A stretch of 64,000 bases of DNA from Novosphingobium sp. Leaf2 (GCF_001421325.1 NZ_LMJY01000018.1:186001-250000), one strand, 5' to 3'; numbered from the stretch's first letter, positions 36,462-47,241 are shown. A program made the numbers and translations. The notes: a model not told the origin generated them from the sequence alone.

Positions 36462-37322
36462 ATGCGCCGCGCCCTCATCCTGCTGCCGCTGCTGCCGCTG
36501 CTGGCTCTGCTGGCCTGCGCGCGCGAGCCGCTGGAGGCCAACCCGGCCTTGTGGCGGGTGGAGGACGGGCGCGGCCATGTGGGCTGGCTGTTCGGCACGA
36601 TCCATGTGTCCGAAAGGCCGCTGGCCTGGCGCACGCCGAAAGTGGACGCGGCCTTGAACCGCGCAGGCGTAGTGATGGTGGAAGTGGGCAATCTGGCGGA
36701 CGAGCAACAGGTCGCTGCCACGTTTGCCGCGTTGGCGCACAGCCAAGGCCTGCGGCCCTTGTCGCAGCGCGTCCCGACCGGCTACAGCGCTGCCCTTCAG
36801 GCGCTGCTGAAAAAGGCCGGCAAGACCGAGGCGGATTTCGCGGACACCGAAACCTGGGCAGCGGCGCTCACGCTGGCGCAGGCCGGGGCGGATGCAGGGG
36901 GTGCCCGCAACGGCGTCGACCGCGCAGTCATTGTCGCCGCAGGAACCAAGCCGGTGATCGAACTGGAAGGCGCCCGCGCGCAACTGGGCATCTTCGACGC
37001 CCTGCCCGAGCGCGACCAGCGCGCCCTGCTCGGCGCTGTGGTAACCGAGGCCGCCGCCCCGGACAAGGATCTGGCGAAAAGCTGGCGTACCGGCGATATG
37101 ACGGCGGTGGAACGCGAAACACGGACAGGCATGCTGGCTGACCCGGACTTGCGCGCTGCCCTGTTCACCGGTCGCAACCAGCGTTGGACGATCAGGATCG
37201 CGCAAAGCATCACAGCGGGCCAGCGACCATTCGTGGCGGTGGGTGCGGCGCACATGGCCGGGCCACAGGGCCTGCCGGCCATGCTGAAGTCACGCGGGTT
37301 CACCGTCACGCGCATCGAATAG
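36462..37322 (+). CDS. TraB/GumN family lipoprotein (second of a tandem pair)
   Basis: A 286-residue paralogue of the preceding protein. The N-terminus is a lipoprotein signal (LLALLAC), so this copy is membrane-anchored while the upstream one is soluble. The domain keeps ALWRVEDGRGHVGWLFGTIHV (GTIH motif), a divergent centre (NGVDRAVIVAAGTKPVIELEG) and AVGAAHMAGPQGLPAML at the end. An in-frame ATG sits one codon earlier (36459); AGGA spacing favours 36462. The pair probably arose by duplication. Confidence 0.84.
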   Translation: MRRALILLPLLPLLALLACAREPLEANPALWRVEDGRGHVGWLFGTIHVSERPLAWRTPKVDAALNRAGVVMVEVGNLADEQQVAATFAALAHSQGLRPLSQRVPTGYSAALQALLKKAGKTEADFADTETWAAALTLAQAGADAGGARNGVDRAVIVAAGTKPVIELEGARAQLGIFDALPERDQRALLGAVVTEAAAPDKDLAKSWRTGDMTAVERETRTGMLADPDLRAALFTGRNQRWTIRIAQSITAGQRPFVAVGAAHMAGPQGLPAMLKSRGFTVTRIE

Positions 37323-37399
37323 GCGATCGCGGCTTGCATTTGCGGGCATCTGCGGATAAGCGCCGCGCCTTCCCGTCATGGTCATCCCTGGAGGCGTGA

Positions 37400-37428
37400 C
37401 GGGACGGCGTGGGCCGAGAAGCGTCCCG
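37400..37428 (+). promoter_or_regulatory. Hairpin in the rplY leader
   Basis: CGGGACG (37400-37406) pairs with CGTCCCG (37422-37428), about 36 bases before the rplY start, and a TTTT run follows seven bases later. It could be a weak terminator for the TraB pair or a leader hairpin of rplY. The function is not known. Confidence 0.35.
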
Positions 37429-37464
37429 CTGCCGTTTTATATCCAGTTTTGAAAGGCAAGTCTC

Positions 37465-38085
37465 ATGAGCGATACGCTTAAATTGCCGGCCGAGACGCGT
37501 GAACGGGCTGGCAAGGGAGCCTCCCGTGATCTGCGTCGTAATGGCCGCGTCCCCGCAGTGGTCTATGGCGGCAAGGAAGATCCCCTTGCCATCCACGTCG
37601 AACTCAAGGAGCTGAAGCGGCTCATGGGCACCGGCCACTTCTTCAACTCGATCATCGAGGTGAAGGTTGGCGGCAAGACGTATCGCACGCAGCCCAAGGA
37701 CGTTGCGGTTCACCCCGTCAGCGATACCCCGCTGCACGTGGACTTCCTGCGCATCGCCAAGGGCGCAACAGTGCACGTCAACGTGCCGGTGGTGTTCGAG
37801 AACGAGGAACTCGCGCCCGGCCTGAAGCGCGGCGGCGTGCTCAACGTCGTGCGCCACGACCTGGAACTGGTCTGCGCCGCCGAGAAGATCCCGCAGGAGA
37901 TCGTGATCGACGTCACCGGTTTCGACATCGGCGAATCGATCCACTTCAGCCACGTGAAGCTGCCTGACGGTGTGGAAAGCGCGATCACCGACCGCGATTT
38001 CACCATCGCCACGATCGCTACGCCGACCGACGTTCCCAGTGAAGAGGACGAGGCCGCGGAAGCTGCCGAAGCCGAAGCCGAATAA
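37465..38085 (+). CDS. rplY: 50S ribosomal protein L25/general stress protein Ctc
   Basis: A 206-residue long-form L25 (Ctc type), which binds 5S rRNA. The N-terminal L25 domain shows [40 protein letters not shown] is the centre of the family, and the C-terminal TL5-type beta domain ends in an acidic tail ([14 protein letters not shown]). It is monocistronic or leads pth; an intrinsic terminator follows 22 bases after the stop. Confidence 0.95.
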   Translation: MSDTLKLPAETRERAGKGASRDLRRNGRVPAVVYGGKEDPLAIHVELKELKRLMGTGHFFNSIIEVKVGGKTYRTQPKDVAVHPVSDTPLHVDFLRIAKGATVHVNVPVVFENEELAPGLKRGGVLNVVRHDLELVCAAEKIPQEIVIDVTGFDIGESIHFSHVKLPDGVESAITDRDFTIATIATPTDVPSEEDEAAEAAEAEAE

Positions 38086-38107
38086 GCTTTCGCTGACACG
38101 TGAAACA

Positions 38108-38139
38108 GGCCCTTCCCGTGCTTGCGGGGAGGGCCTTTT
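38108..38139 (+). terminator. Intrinsic terminator after rplY
   Basis: GGCCCTTCCC (38108-38117) pairs with GGGGAGGGCC (38126-38135), a 10-bp stem with one G-T pair, followed by TTTT. It lies between rplY and pth, so pth needs its own promoter or read-through. Confidence 0.8.
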
Positions 38140-38190
38140 CATTTCTGCCGCGCACTTGCCGGCGCGATGCTGGCAGCCCGGAGATCATAC

Positions 38191-38766
38191 ATGGCAACGC
38201 AGCTTTGGGTCGGACTGGGTAACCCCGGACCGCAGTATGTCTTCAACCGGCATAACGTCGGGTTCATGGCTGTTGACGCCATCGCCGAGGTGCATGGGTT
38301 CGGCCCGGTCCAGAAGAAGTTCCAGGGCTGGATGCAAGAAGGTCGGATCGGCACCGACAAGATCCTGCTGCTCAAACCCGCCACCTTCATGAACGAGAGC
38401 GGGCGCGCGGTCAGCGAAGCCTTGCGGTTCTACAAGCTAGACACGGCGGCGCTGACCGTATTCCATGATGAACTGGACCTGCTCCCCTTCAAGGTGAAGG
38501 TGAAGCAAGGCGGCGGCCATGCCGGCCACAACGGGCTGCGTTCGATCGACCAGCACCTTGGCGCTGAATTTCGGCGCGTGCGGCTGGGGATCGGCCATCC
38601 CGGCCACAAGGACCGCGTGACCGGCTATGTGCTGGGCAACTACGCCAAGGCCGAGCTGGACCCGCTGGCGGACATGCTGGGCGCGGTGGCGGCGGAGGCG
38701 GAGCGGCTGGCGAGCGGTGACGATACCCGGTTCATGAACGATGTGGCGCTTCGCCAGCAGGATTGA
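38191..38766 (+). CDS. pth: Peptidyl-tRNA hydrolase
   Basis: It frees tRNA from stalled peptidyl-tRNA and is essential in most bacteria. The 191-residue protein shows GLGNPGPQYVFNRHNVGF with the catalytic His, KPATFMNESG, FHDELDLLPF with the catalytic Asp, and GGGHAGHNGLRSID. ATG 38191 opens the usual WVGLGNPG start; the open frame back to 38122 runs through the terminator and is ignored. ychF follows after about 100 bases, as in many proteobacteria. Confidence 0.96.
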   Translation: MATQLWVGLGNPGPQYVFNRHNVGFMAVDAIAEVHGFGPVQKKFQGWMQEGRIGTDKILLLKPATFMNESGRAVSEALRFYKLDTAALTVFHDELDLLPFKVKVKQGGGHAGHNGLRSIDQHLGAEFRRVRLGIGHPGHKDRVTGYVLGNYAKAELDPLADMLGAVAAEAERLASGDDTRFMNDVALRQQD

Positions 38767-38867
38767 TTTTTTACGCCTTCGCCCAACTGGTCAATCCCGT
38801 GCCTTGCGGCTATGGGCCGGGCGATCAGGGCCGATCGGCCTCCTCAATTTCAGGTTCGGAGTATTCA

Positions 38868-39968
38868 ATGGGTTTTCGTTGCGGGATCGTGGGGCTGCCC
38901 AATGTTGGCAAGTCTACCCTGTTCAACGCCTTGACGGAAACGCAAGCGGCGCAGGCGGCCAATTATCCGTTCTGCACGATCGAACCCAACGTGGGCCAGG
39001 TGGGCGTGCCCGATCCGCGGCTGGACAAACTGGCCGCCATCGCCGGTTCCGCCAAGATCATCCCCACCCAGCTTTCCTTCGTGGACATCGCCGGCCTCGT
39101 ACGCGGCGCGTCCAAGGGTGAAGGGCTGGGCAACCAGTTCCTGGGCAACATCCGGGAAGTGGACGCGATCATCCACGTTCTGCGCTGTTTCGAGAATGAC
39201 GACATCCAGCATGTCGACAACAAGGTGGACCCGATCGCCGACGCTGAAACGGTAGATACCGAACTGCTGCTGTCCGACCTCGAAAGCCTGGAAAAGCGGG
39301 TTCCGGCTGCGCAGAAGAAGGCCACGCAGGGCGACAAGGAAGCCAAGATCACCGCCTCCGTGCTGGGCCAGGCGCTGGAGCTGCTGCGCGAAGGCAAGCC
39401 CGCCCGCCTCACCAAGCCCAAGGACGAAGACGAACACCGCGTCTTCGCACAGGCCCAGCTGCTCACCGCCAAGCCGGTGCTGTACGTGTGCAACGTCGAG
39501 GAAGAAGCGGCGGCAAACGGCAATGAATTCTCGGCGCGGGTGTTCGAAAAGGCTGCTGCGGAAGGCGCCAGCGCCGTCATCGTTTCCGCCGCGATCGAAG
39601 CTGAACTGACCGGGATGGACCCGGAAGACCGCATGGTATTTCTGGAGGAAATGGGCCTGTCCGAGGCGGGCCTCGCGCGGATCATCCGCGCGGGCTACCA
39701 GTTGCTGGACCTGCTGACCTTCTTCACAGTCGGCCCCAAGGAAGCGCGCGCGTGGACCGTCCACAAGGGCGCCAAGGCGCCGGATGCGGCGGGCGAAATC
39801 CATTCCGACATGCAGCGCGGCTTTATCCGCGCCGAAACCATCGCCTACGATGATTTCATTGCGCTCAATGGCGAAGCCGGCGCGAAGGAAGCGGGCAAGC
39901 TACGCCAGGAAGGCAAGGAATACGTCATCCAGGACGGCGACGTGCTGCACTTCAAGTTCAACGTCTGA
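38868..39968 (+). CDS. ychF: Ribosome-binding ATPase YchF
   Basis: An Obg-family P-loop protein that prefers ATP and binds ribosomes; it modulates stress responses and translation. The 366-residue protein has GLPNVGKST (P-loop), DIAGLVRGASKGEGLGNQFL (G3), CNVEE at the ATP-specific NxxE position, a coiled-coil middle region and a C-terminal TGS domain with DMQRGFIRAETIAYDDF. ATG 38868 opens MGFRCGIVGLPN; an upstream extension to 38763 overlaps pth and is not credible. Confidence 0.96.
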   Translation: MGFRCGIVGLPNVGKSTLFNALTETQAAQAANYPFCTIEPNVGQVGVPDPRLDKLAAIAGSAKIIPTQLSFVDIAGLVRGASKGEGLGNQFLGNIREVDAIIHVLRCFENDDIQHVDNKVDPIADAETVDTELLLSDLESLEKRVPAAQKKATQGDKEAKITASVLGQALELLREGKPARLTKPKDEDEHRVFAQAQLLTAKPVLYVCNVEEEAAANGNEFSARVFEKAAAEGASAVIVSAAIEAELTGMDPEDRMVFLEEMGLSEAGLARIIRAGYQLLDLLTFFTVGPKEARAWTVHKGAKAPDAAGEIHSDMQRGFIRAETIAYDDFIALNGEAGAKEAGKLRQEGKEYVIQDGDVLHFKFNV

Positions 39969-39985
39969 GGGAAACCCCAAAGGGC

Positions 39986-40477
39986 TCAGCGATGGCAGTT
40001 CATAACGCCATCGGCTGAGTAGGCGATGCGCTCCTGCGCATCATGCACCATCAGGCGGGCCGGCCACGTCGTATCACTGTCCCCGCCTTCGCCGGGTTGG
40101 CGCACGATATCCACCCAATTGGAAAGCCCGATGTAGGCTGACCGGGCACCGCCAGGCAGATCGGCGCTTTCGGTCTTGGCGGCGAAGCGCTTGAGGTCGC
40201 TCCCCACGCGCAGGAAACCCTCATCGGGCCCGCCGATGAACAGCGGGTTGGCCTGCCCCTGTTTGGTGAAGGCGCAGCCCGGCTTGTCCAGGCCATAGCG
40301 CGCCACATCGTCTGGTGTGATAGGGCTGGGCAGCAGCGGCTTGAACGGCTCACGGCTCATCCGCTTGACCATCGCCACGGCTTGGGCATCCTCGGTCGCT
40401 TCGGCCTGCGGATTTTTGCTCCCGCACCCGGCCAGCAGGGCCAGAGCGGCAAGGGTCAACGCGGTTTTCATCATCAT
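39986..40477 (-). CDS. Putative lipoprotein of unknown function
   Basis: A 163-residue lipoprotein: three start ATGs in a row (40477, 40474, 40471), a hydrophobic signal and a lipobox LLAGC near residue 18. The mature part is rich in charged and Pro residues, with DDVARYGLDKPGCAF, FIGGPDEGFLRVGSDLKRFA and an NWVDIVRQPG segment near the end, which may be a small beta domain. I recognise no family. It overlaps the mutL stop (ATGATG), so it is the distal gene of a mutL unit, and it converges with ychF. Confidence 0.72.
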   Translation of the reverse strand: MMMKTALTLAALALLAGCGSKNPQAEATEDAQAVAMVKRMSREPFKPLLPSPITPDDVARYGLDKPGCAFTKQGQANPLFIGGPDEGFLRVGSDLKRFAAKTESADLPGGARSAYIGLSNWVDIVRQPGEGGDSDTTWPARLMVHDAQERIAYSADGVMNCHR

Positions 40478-42315
40478 TTGCGCCCAAACAGTTTTTCGAT
40501 GTCCTGATGGGCGAGTTTAACCCACGTGGGCCGTCCATGGTTGCATTGGCCCGAACGGGGAGTGCGTTCCATTTCGCGCAGCAGGGCGTTCATCTCGTCC
40601 ACCGACAAGGCCCGCCCTGCCCGCACCGAGCCGTGGCAAGCCATCGTCGCGAGGACCAGATCGAGCTTTTCGCCGAGCAAAAGGGCATCGCCATTGCGGG
40701 CAAGATCGTCGGCAATGTCGCGTACCAGCGCCGTGGCGTCGCTGTTCGCCAGCACCGATGGCACCGCGCGCACCAGCATCGCCCCCGGCCCGAACCGTTC
40801 CAGCACCAGCCCGTGCCGGGCCAGCGCGTCCAGCTTGTCTTCCAGCGCGTCGCAGGCGACCTCTTCCAGTTCGACGACATGCGTCAACAGCAACGCCTGT
40901 GATCGGTTCATGGCATCGCCAGCGCCGGCTGCCTTCAGCCGTTCCAGCACCAGTCGTTCATGTGCCGCATGCTGATCGACGATGACCAGTCCATCCTCTG
41001 CCTCCGCCACGATGTACGTCCCGGCCACCTGCCCACGCGCGACGCCGAGCGGGTAGCGCAGCCCGCCGTCGTCGATTGCGCGCGCCGGCTCGGCCCGCGC
41101 GGAGGGCTGTGCCATGACGTCCGCCTCATAGGCGCGCCACACTTCCGATGCTTCTGAAACGCGCCCGCCAGCCATGCTGCCGGATGGTGCGCCGTACTGG
41201 CGGGAAAACAGGGATTCCAGCGACGATGGTCCCGGCGAAGAAAACCCGCGCGCCTCTGCCGGGCCGGGCTCGACCTGCCACATCGCCATCGCGGTTGCCT
41301 GCGGGGGCTGCGCGCTTTTCTGGCCGGCGGCATCCAGCGCGTGCCGCAAGGCGCTGACCAGAAAGCCGCGCACGAAGGCGGGGTCGCGAAAGCGCACCTC
41401 CGTCTTGGCCGGGTGAACATTGACGTCCACCTCCTCAGGCGGGACGTCCAGAAACAGCGCCAGCACCGCGTGGCGATCGCGCGCCAGCATGTCCGAATAA
41501 GCGCCGCGCACGGCCCCAACCAGCAGCCGGTCCTTCACCGGGCGCCCGTTCACGAACAGGTATTGGTGATCGGCGACACCGCGATTGTAGGTCGGCAGGC
41601 CCGCCACCCCGGTCAACCGCGCCGGGCCGCGTTCGTAATCGATGAGCACGCCCTCGTCGGCCAGTTCGCGCGCCACCAGACGGGCTACCCGCGCCGCCAG
41701 TTCCTCGCGCGGCTGCACCGCGATGACTCGCCGCCCGTCGTGCTCCATCGTGAAACCCACGTCCGGTCTGGCCATTGCGAGACGACGCACCACGTCCAGG
41801 CACGCGGCATATTCCGAGCGCGGCGAGCGCAGGAACTTGCGCCGTGCAGGAACCTTGCCGAACAGATCCTCCACACGGATGCGGGTGCCGGGCGGCAGCG
41901 CAGCTGGCCCATCCGTGGCGATGGTTCCGTGATCGACTACGCGCTTCCAGCCTTGCGCATCGGACTGATCGCGCGGGCGGCTTTCGATCGTCAACCGCGC
42001 GACCGATCCGATCGAGGGCAGCGCTTCGCCGCGAAAGCCCAGGGTGGCAACCAGTTCGATGTCTTCGCCCGGCAATTTAGACGTTGCGTGCCGTTCCAAA
42101 GCCAGGGCAATTTCGTCATGGCGCATGCCGCAGCCATCGTCCGTCACCTCGATCAGGTCGAGCCCGCCGGACGCGAGGCTGATGGTGATCTGGCTGGCGC
42201 CGGCGTCGATGGCGTTCTCCACCAGTTCCTTCAGCGCGGACGCGGGCCGCTCGACCACTTCGCCCGCAGCGATGCGATTGACGAGGTGCTCGGGCAAACG
42301 GCGAATGGTGGGCAT
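40474..42315 (-). CDS. mutL: DNA mismatch repair protein MutL
   Basis: MutL links MutS mismatch recognition to strand excision. The 613-residue protein begins MPTIRRLPEHLVNRIAAGEVVERP and carries the GHKL motifs ELVENAIDAGA, TDDGCGM and TLGFRGEALPSI, then VNVHPAKTEVRF. The C-terminal dimer domain has VIVDQHAAHERL and ACHGSVRAGRAL near the end. There is a variable Pro/Ser-rich linker around 340-420. I start at ATG 42315, as upstream residues to 42486 do not match the family. A lipoprotein gene is coupled to its stop, and the mreB promoter region lies upstream on the other strand. Confidence 0.96.
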   Translation of the reverse strand: MPTIRRLPEHLVNRIAAGEVVERPASALKELVENAIDAGASQITISLASGGLDLIEVTDDGCGMRHDEIALALERHATSKLPGEDIELVATLGFRGEALPSIGSVARLTIESRPRDQSDAQGWKRVVDHGTIATDGPAALPPGTRIRVEDLFGKVPARRKFLRSPRSEYAACLDVVRRLAMARPDVGFTMEHDGRRVIAVQPREELAARVARLVARELADEGVLIDYERGPARLTGVAGLPTYNRGVADHQYLFVNGRPVKDRLLVGAVRGAYSDMLARDRHAVLALFLDVPPEEVDVNVHPAKTEVRFRDPAFVRGFLVSALRHALDAAGQKSAQPPQATAMAMWQVEPGPAEARGFSSPGPSSLESLFSRQYGAPSGSMAGGRVSEASEVWRAYEADVMAQPSARAEPARAIDDGGLRYPLGVARGQVAGTYIVAEAEDGLVIVDQHAAHERLVLERLKAAGAGDAMNRSQALLLTHVVELEEVACDALEDKLDALARHGLVLERFGPGAMLVRAVPSVLANSDATALVRDIADDLARNGDALLLGEKLDLVLATMACHGSVRAGRALSVDEMNALLREMERTPRSGQCNHGRPTWVKLAHQDIEKLFGRK

Positions 42316-42550
42316 TGCGGCCTTGTAGCTGAAAATGGAGGCCGCGAACGCGATGGCGGCTTTGGTAGGATCAAACCTAGCGACGAACTGTAGTAAATTC
42401 GAGACGGGCACCGCGCCTTTCCCCCCGGAATCGGGAACAAAATTTTGGCCTTTCGCGAATCCATGGTCTAAGGGGTGCCCTCCCACTCAGAAGCCCTCCC
42501 GTCGTCGTCGCAGTGGATTCGACCGGCGGTTGGAAAGAAACGGATTTTAG
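42316..42550. promoter_or_regulatory. mutL-mreB divergent intergenic region
   Basis: This 235-base spacer separates divergently transcribed mutL and mreB and must carry both promoters. I see a locally AT-richer stretch (42361-42405, including AGTAAATTCG) but no clear repeat, riboswitch or small gene. It is the likely start of the rod-shape operon. Confidence 0.35.
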
Positions 42551-43597
<1,047 letters not shown>

Positions 43598-43709
43598 GCG
43601 AACGTGCGGGATCGGCGGGGGGCTTTGTTCTCCCGCCTGAACCCTTGATTGGCGTGGCGGCGCCCTTGGCACCATAGCCGCCGCGCGGAACGACAGGAGT
43701 GCATGGCGC

Positions 43710-44600
43710 ATGGCACCGCCAGCCAATCGGCGCTCCGGCTTTTCGCGCAGGGCGCAATATTCGACGTTTCTCCATTATGCCGCCGGCTTCATAGGAGCCG
43801 TGGTCGGGCTGATCCTGCTCGTCGTCTCGATCGTCAACCCGGACGCGTTTTCGATCCTGCGCGGGGCCGCGTCGGACGTTACCGAAAGCCCGGCGCAAGT
43901 AGTTGCGCAAGGGCGCGGCGCGAGCCAGAATTTCATCACTACCGTTGCCGGCTTCTTCAAGACCGGCAGCCAGCATGCCCGGCTGGAACGGGAACTGGCA
44001 GAAGCCAAGCTGCGGCTGGTGGAAACCCAGGCGATCCGGCTGGAAAACGCGCGCCTCAAGCAATTGATGAACCTGCACGAAGACGATGCGCAGCCGGTTG
44101 CCTATGCGCGCATGGTCGGCTCCACCGCATCGAGCACCCGGCGTTTCGCCACGTTGGGCGCGGGCCGTGATCGCGGTGTTGCCAAGGGTATGCCGGTCCG
44201 CTCGCATATGGGCCTGGTGGGCCGTGTGCTGGAGGTGGGCGCTTCCAGCGCGCGCGTGTTGCTGGTTACCGACACCGAAAGCGTCGTGCCGGTTCGCCGC
44301 GCGCGCGATGGCGTGCCCGCATTCGCCCAAGGGGTTGGCGATGGCACGATCCGCCTCCGCCTGCTGAACCTGGGATTGAACCCGCTGCGCCCCGGCGATG
44401 TGATGGTCACATCCGGTTCCGGCGGCTTGTACCGTCCCGGCACGCCGATCGCGGTAGTGGCGCAGTTGCTGCGCGACGGCGCGATTGCCCGCGTGCTGAG
44501 CAATCCGTCCGACACGGACTACGTGGTGGTCGAAAAGGCCTGGGCTCCCCCGCCCCCACCGCCCTTGCCCGTGGTCGACGCCAAGTCCCGGAAGCGCTAG
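43710..44600 (+). CDS. mreC: Rod shape-determining protein MreC
   Basis: A bitopic inner-membrane scaffold of the elongasome that contacts PBP2. The 296-residue protein has one transmembrane segment (about 25-50, VVGLILLVVSIV), a periplasmic coiled coil (ERELAEAKLRLVETQAIRLENARLKQL) and the beta-barrel MreC core (LVGRVLEVGASSARVLLVTD, then GDVMVTSGSGGLYRPGTPI). It ends with a Pro-rich tail. It starts 112 bases after mreB, and mreD follows two bases after its stop. Confidence 0.94.
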   Translation: MAPPANRRSGFSRRAQYSTFLHYAAGFIGAVVGLILLVVSIVNPDAFSILRGAASDVTESPAQVVAQGRGASQNFITTVAGFFKTGSQHARLERELAEAKLRLVETQAIRLENARLKQLMNLHEDDAQPVAYARMVGSTASSTRRFATLGAGRDRGVAKGMPVRSHMGLVGRVLEVGASSARVLLVTDTESVVPVRRARDGVPAFAQGVGDGTIRLRLLNLGLNPLRPGDVMVTSGSGGLYRPGTPIAVVAQLLRDGAIARVLSNPSDTDYVVVEKAWAPPPPPPLPVVDAKSRKR

Positions 44601-44602
44601 GC

Positions 44603-45151
44603 GTGCCGCTGCTCTCCCGCCCGGACGGTACGGTCAGGCAACGCATTAACCGTCGCCCCTCCGTGATCGTGGCAAGCGCCCTGCCGTGGCTGACGGTGAT
44701 CGCCGGCTCGATCATGCCGGGGTGGCTGCTGATCGCGTCGGCGCCCGTCCTGCCGCCGCTGGGATTCCTCGTTTTTCTGGCCTGGCGCCAACTCAGGCCC
44801 GGCCTGCTGCCGATGTGGGCCGGCCTGCCGCTGGGGATGGTGGACGACCTGTTTTCCGGCGCCCCGTTCGGCACCGCCGTGCTTTTGTGGTCGGTTGCCG
44901 CAATCGTGCTGGATAACGTGGAGACACGCCTCCCGTGGCGCAATTTCCTGACCGAGTGGCTGGTGGCGATCGGGCTGATCATCGCCTATATGGTGCTGTG
45001 CCTTGGCATCGCGAACATCGCCGGTGCTGCGGCGTTCATCGACGTCATTTTTCCGCAGGTCTTCATCTCGGTGCTTTTCTATCCCCTCGTCGGTCGCTTC
45101 GTGGCCCTGGCTGACCGCGTGAGGCTGACCGCGTTCGTGGCCGCACGATGA
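44603..45151 (+). CDS. mreD: Rod shape-determining protein MreD
   Basis: A 182-residue polytopic inner-membrane protein of the elongasome with about five hydrophobic segments. The MreD-like pattern PGLLPMWAGLPLGMVDDLFSGAPFG is visible near the middle. It starts with GTG two bases after mreC and its stop overlaps mrdA as ATGA. Identity rests on hydropathy, that motif and its place between mreC and mrdA. Confidence 0.88.
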   Translation: MPLLSRPDGTVRQRINRRPSVIVASALPWLTVIAGSIMPGWLLIASAPVLPPLGFLVFLAWRQLRPGLLPMWAGLPLGMVDDLFSGAPFGTAVLLWSVAAIVLDNVETRLPWRNFLTEWLVAIGLIIAYMVLCLGIANIAGAAAFIDVIFPQVFISVLFYPLVGRFVALADRVRLTAFVAAR

Positions 45152-47241
45152 AGATCAATTTCCGGCGCTTCCTGCGCGCGCCGCACGTCACCACTGGAAC
45201 CTTGCGCAACAGCTTCGATCGCCGGGCAGTGGTGATCGGCGGTATCCAGGGCGGTATCGGTTGCCTGCTGGCCGCGCGCATGACGTACCTGTCGGTGTTT
45301 GAGAACGAGAAGTACAAGCTTCAGGCCGAAAGCAACCGGGTCAACCTGTCACTCATTCCGCCACGCCGGGGCTGGATCCTCGATCGCAACGGCCAGCCTC
45401 TCGCGTCCAACCGCGCGGACTTTCGCGTCGACATCATCCCCGAGCGGATGACCGAGGGTGATCGCACGCTCGCGGAACTGGGCAAGCTGCTGTCTCTGAC
45501 CCCGATCGCGATGCAGGACTTGCAGGACAAGCTGGAAAAGGCCCGCGGTTTCGCCGCCGTTGAAGTGGCATCAGGGCTGGACTGGGAGCGGTTCGCCGCC
45601 GTCAGTGTGCGGCTGCCCGACCTTCCCGGCGTGGTGACCCAGCGTGGCTATTCCCGCTTCTATCCTACCGGACCGGCGGTGGGCCACCTGATCGGGTATG
45701 TGGGCGCGGCCTCTGCCGAAGAGTACGAAAAGGACCGCGATCCCGTCCTCATCACGCCGGGCTACAAAGTCGGCAAGGACGCCCTCGAAAAATTCTACGA
45801 GAAGGACCTGCGCGGCAAGCCCGGTGCTCGCCGCGTCGAGGTGACGGCGTCAGGGCGGATCGTGCGCGACCTCGATACCCGCGAGGATGTGCCCGGCAAG
45901 ACGATCAAGCTGACGATCGATGCCGGCATTCAGGACTATGCCGCCCGCCGCATCGGCCCCGAATCCGCTGCGGTGGTGGTGATGGACTGCCAGACGGGTG
46001 ACTTGCTCGCGATGTGCTCGATGCCGTGTTTCGATCCCAACAGCTTTTCCGACGGCATCGGCCGGCTCGAATGGAAGATGCTGTCGGACGACGATCATGT
46101 GCCCTTGCGCAACAAGGTGCTGCGCGGGCTCTATCCGCCGGGCTCCACCGTGAAGCCGATGGTCGCGCTGTCGTTCCTGGAAGCCGGCCTCGACCCCAAC
46201 GAATCGGTAATCTGCAACGGCGGCCTCAGGGTCGGCAACCGGGTGTTTCATTGCTGGCAGCACCGGGGGCATGGCTCGGTCAACATGGCCAAGGGCATCT
46301 ACCAAAGCTGCGACGTGTATTTCTACCATTTCGCCCAGCGCATCGGCATGGACCCGATCGCGGCGATGGCGCACCGGCTGGGGCTGGGCCATGATTTTCC
46401 CCTGCCCGTGGCCGGCCAATCCTATGGCACCGTACCCGATCCCGCTTGGAAGCTGCGCAAATACGGCAAGGAATGGCAGACGTTCGACACCGTGAACGCT
46501 ACCATCGGCCAGGGCTATTTTCTGGTCAATCCGCTGCAACAGGCCGTGCAGGCCTCCCGCCTTGCTACGGGCCGCATCATCATGCCGCGCCTGATCCACG
46601 GGCAGGAAAACACGATGCAGGCCTCGCTGGGCATTCCGGCGGATCATATCGCCTATATCCGCCAGGCCATGTCCGATGTGGCCAACGGGCCGGGCTCCGC
46701 GCCCCACGCGCGCCTGCCGTTCCCGGACATCAAGCTGGCTGGCAAGACCGGCACCGCGCAAGTCGTCGGCCTCAATGTCGGCAACGGCAAAGGCGGCTTG
46801 TGGAAGCACCGGGACCACGGGCACTTCATCTGCTTCGCCCCGGCGGACAATCCGCGCTATGCCTGCTCGGTCGTGGTCGAACATGGCGGGGGATCGGGCG
46901 CCGCCTATCCCATCGCGCGCGACGTGCTCACTTACGTGTTCGACAAGCAGAGGGGCATGGACATCCTGACCGAGCTTGAAACAGGCTGGGGCGGCACGCC
47001 CGAACAGCGCCTGGATGCGCGCTACAAAGCCTATTCCGCGCAGTACGGCGTCGGCGCGCCAGCGGTGCCCAGCGACGAAGAAAGCCGCAAGTTGCAAGCC
47101 GCCGACGGCGCGGACGAGCCGGCCCAGCCCATCACTGAGGCGCAGTCTCCCGCGCCCGAGCCTGATCCCAACGCCGCTGCCAGCGCTGCCCCCCAGGCAT
47201 CGCCCTCACCCGTAGCCAGCCCCGGAAGCGCGCCGCAATGA
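45148..47241 (+). CDS. mrdA: Penicillin-binding protein 2 (elongasome transpeptidase)
   Basis: The class B PBP that cross-links peptidoglycan during cell elongation, working with RodA. The 697-residue protein has a short N-terminal anchor, a pedestal region beginning RRGWILDRNGQPLASN, and a transpeptidase domain with YPPGSTVKPM (active Ser, SxxK), SCDVYFY (SxN-type) and KTGTAQ. The C-terminal roughly 60 residues are Pro/Ala-rich and poorly conserved. Start and stop both overlap neighbours by ATGA, so it is coupled to mreD and rodA. Confidence 0.96.
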   Translation: MKINFRRFLRAPHVTTGTLRNSFDRRAVVIGGIQGGIGCLLAARMTYLSVFENEKYKLQAESNRVNLSLIPPRRGWILDRNGQPLASNRADFRVDIIPERMTEGDRTLAELGKLLSLTPIAMQDLQDKLEKARGFAAVEVASGLDWERFAAVSVRLPDLPGVVTQRGYSRFYPTGPAVGHLIGYVGAASAEEYEKDRDPVLITPGYKVGKDALEKFYEKDLRGKPGARRVEVTASGRIVRDLDTREDVPGKTIKLTIDAGIQDYAARRIGPESAAVVVMDCQTGDLLAMCSMPCFDPNSFSDGIGRLEWKMLSDDDHVPLRNKVLRGLYPPGSTVKPMVALSFLEAGLDPNESVICNGGLRVGNRVFHCWQHRGHGSVNMAKGIYQSCDVYFYHFAQRIGMDPIAAMAHRLGLGHDFPLPVAGQSYGTVPDPAWKLRKYGKEWQTFDTVNATIGQGYFLVNPLQQAVQASRLATGRIIMPRLIHGQENTMQASLGIPADHIAYIRQAMSDVANGPGSAPHARLPFPDIKLAGKTGTAQVVGLNVGNGKGGLWKHRDHGHFICFAPADNPRYACSVVVEHGGGSGAAYPIARDVLTYVFDKQRGMDILTELETGWGGTPEQRLDARYKAYSAQYGVGAPAVPSDEESRKLQAADGADEPAQPITEAQSPAPEPDPNAAASAAPQASPSPVASPGSAPQ

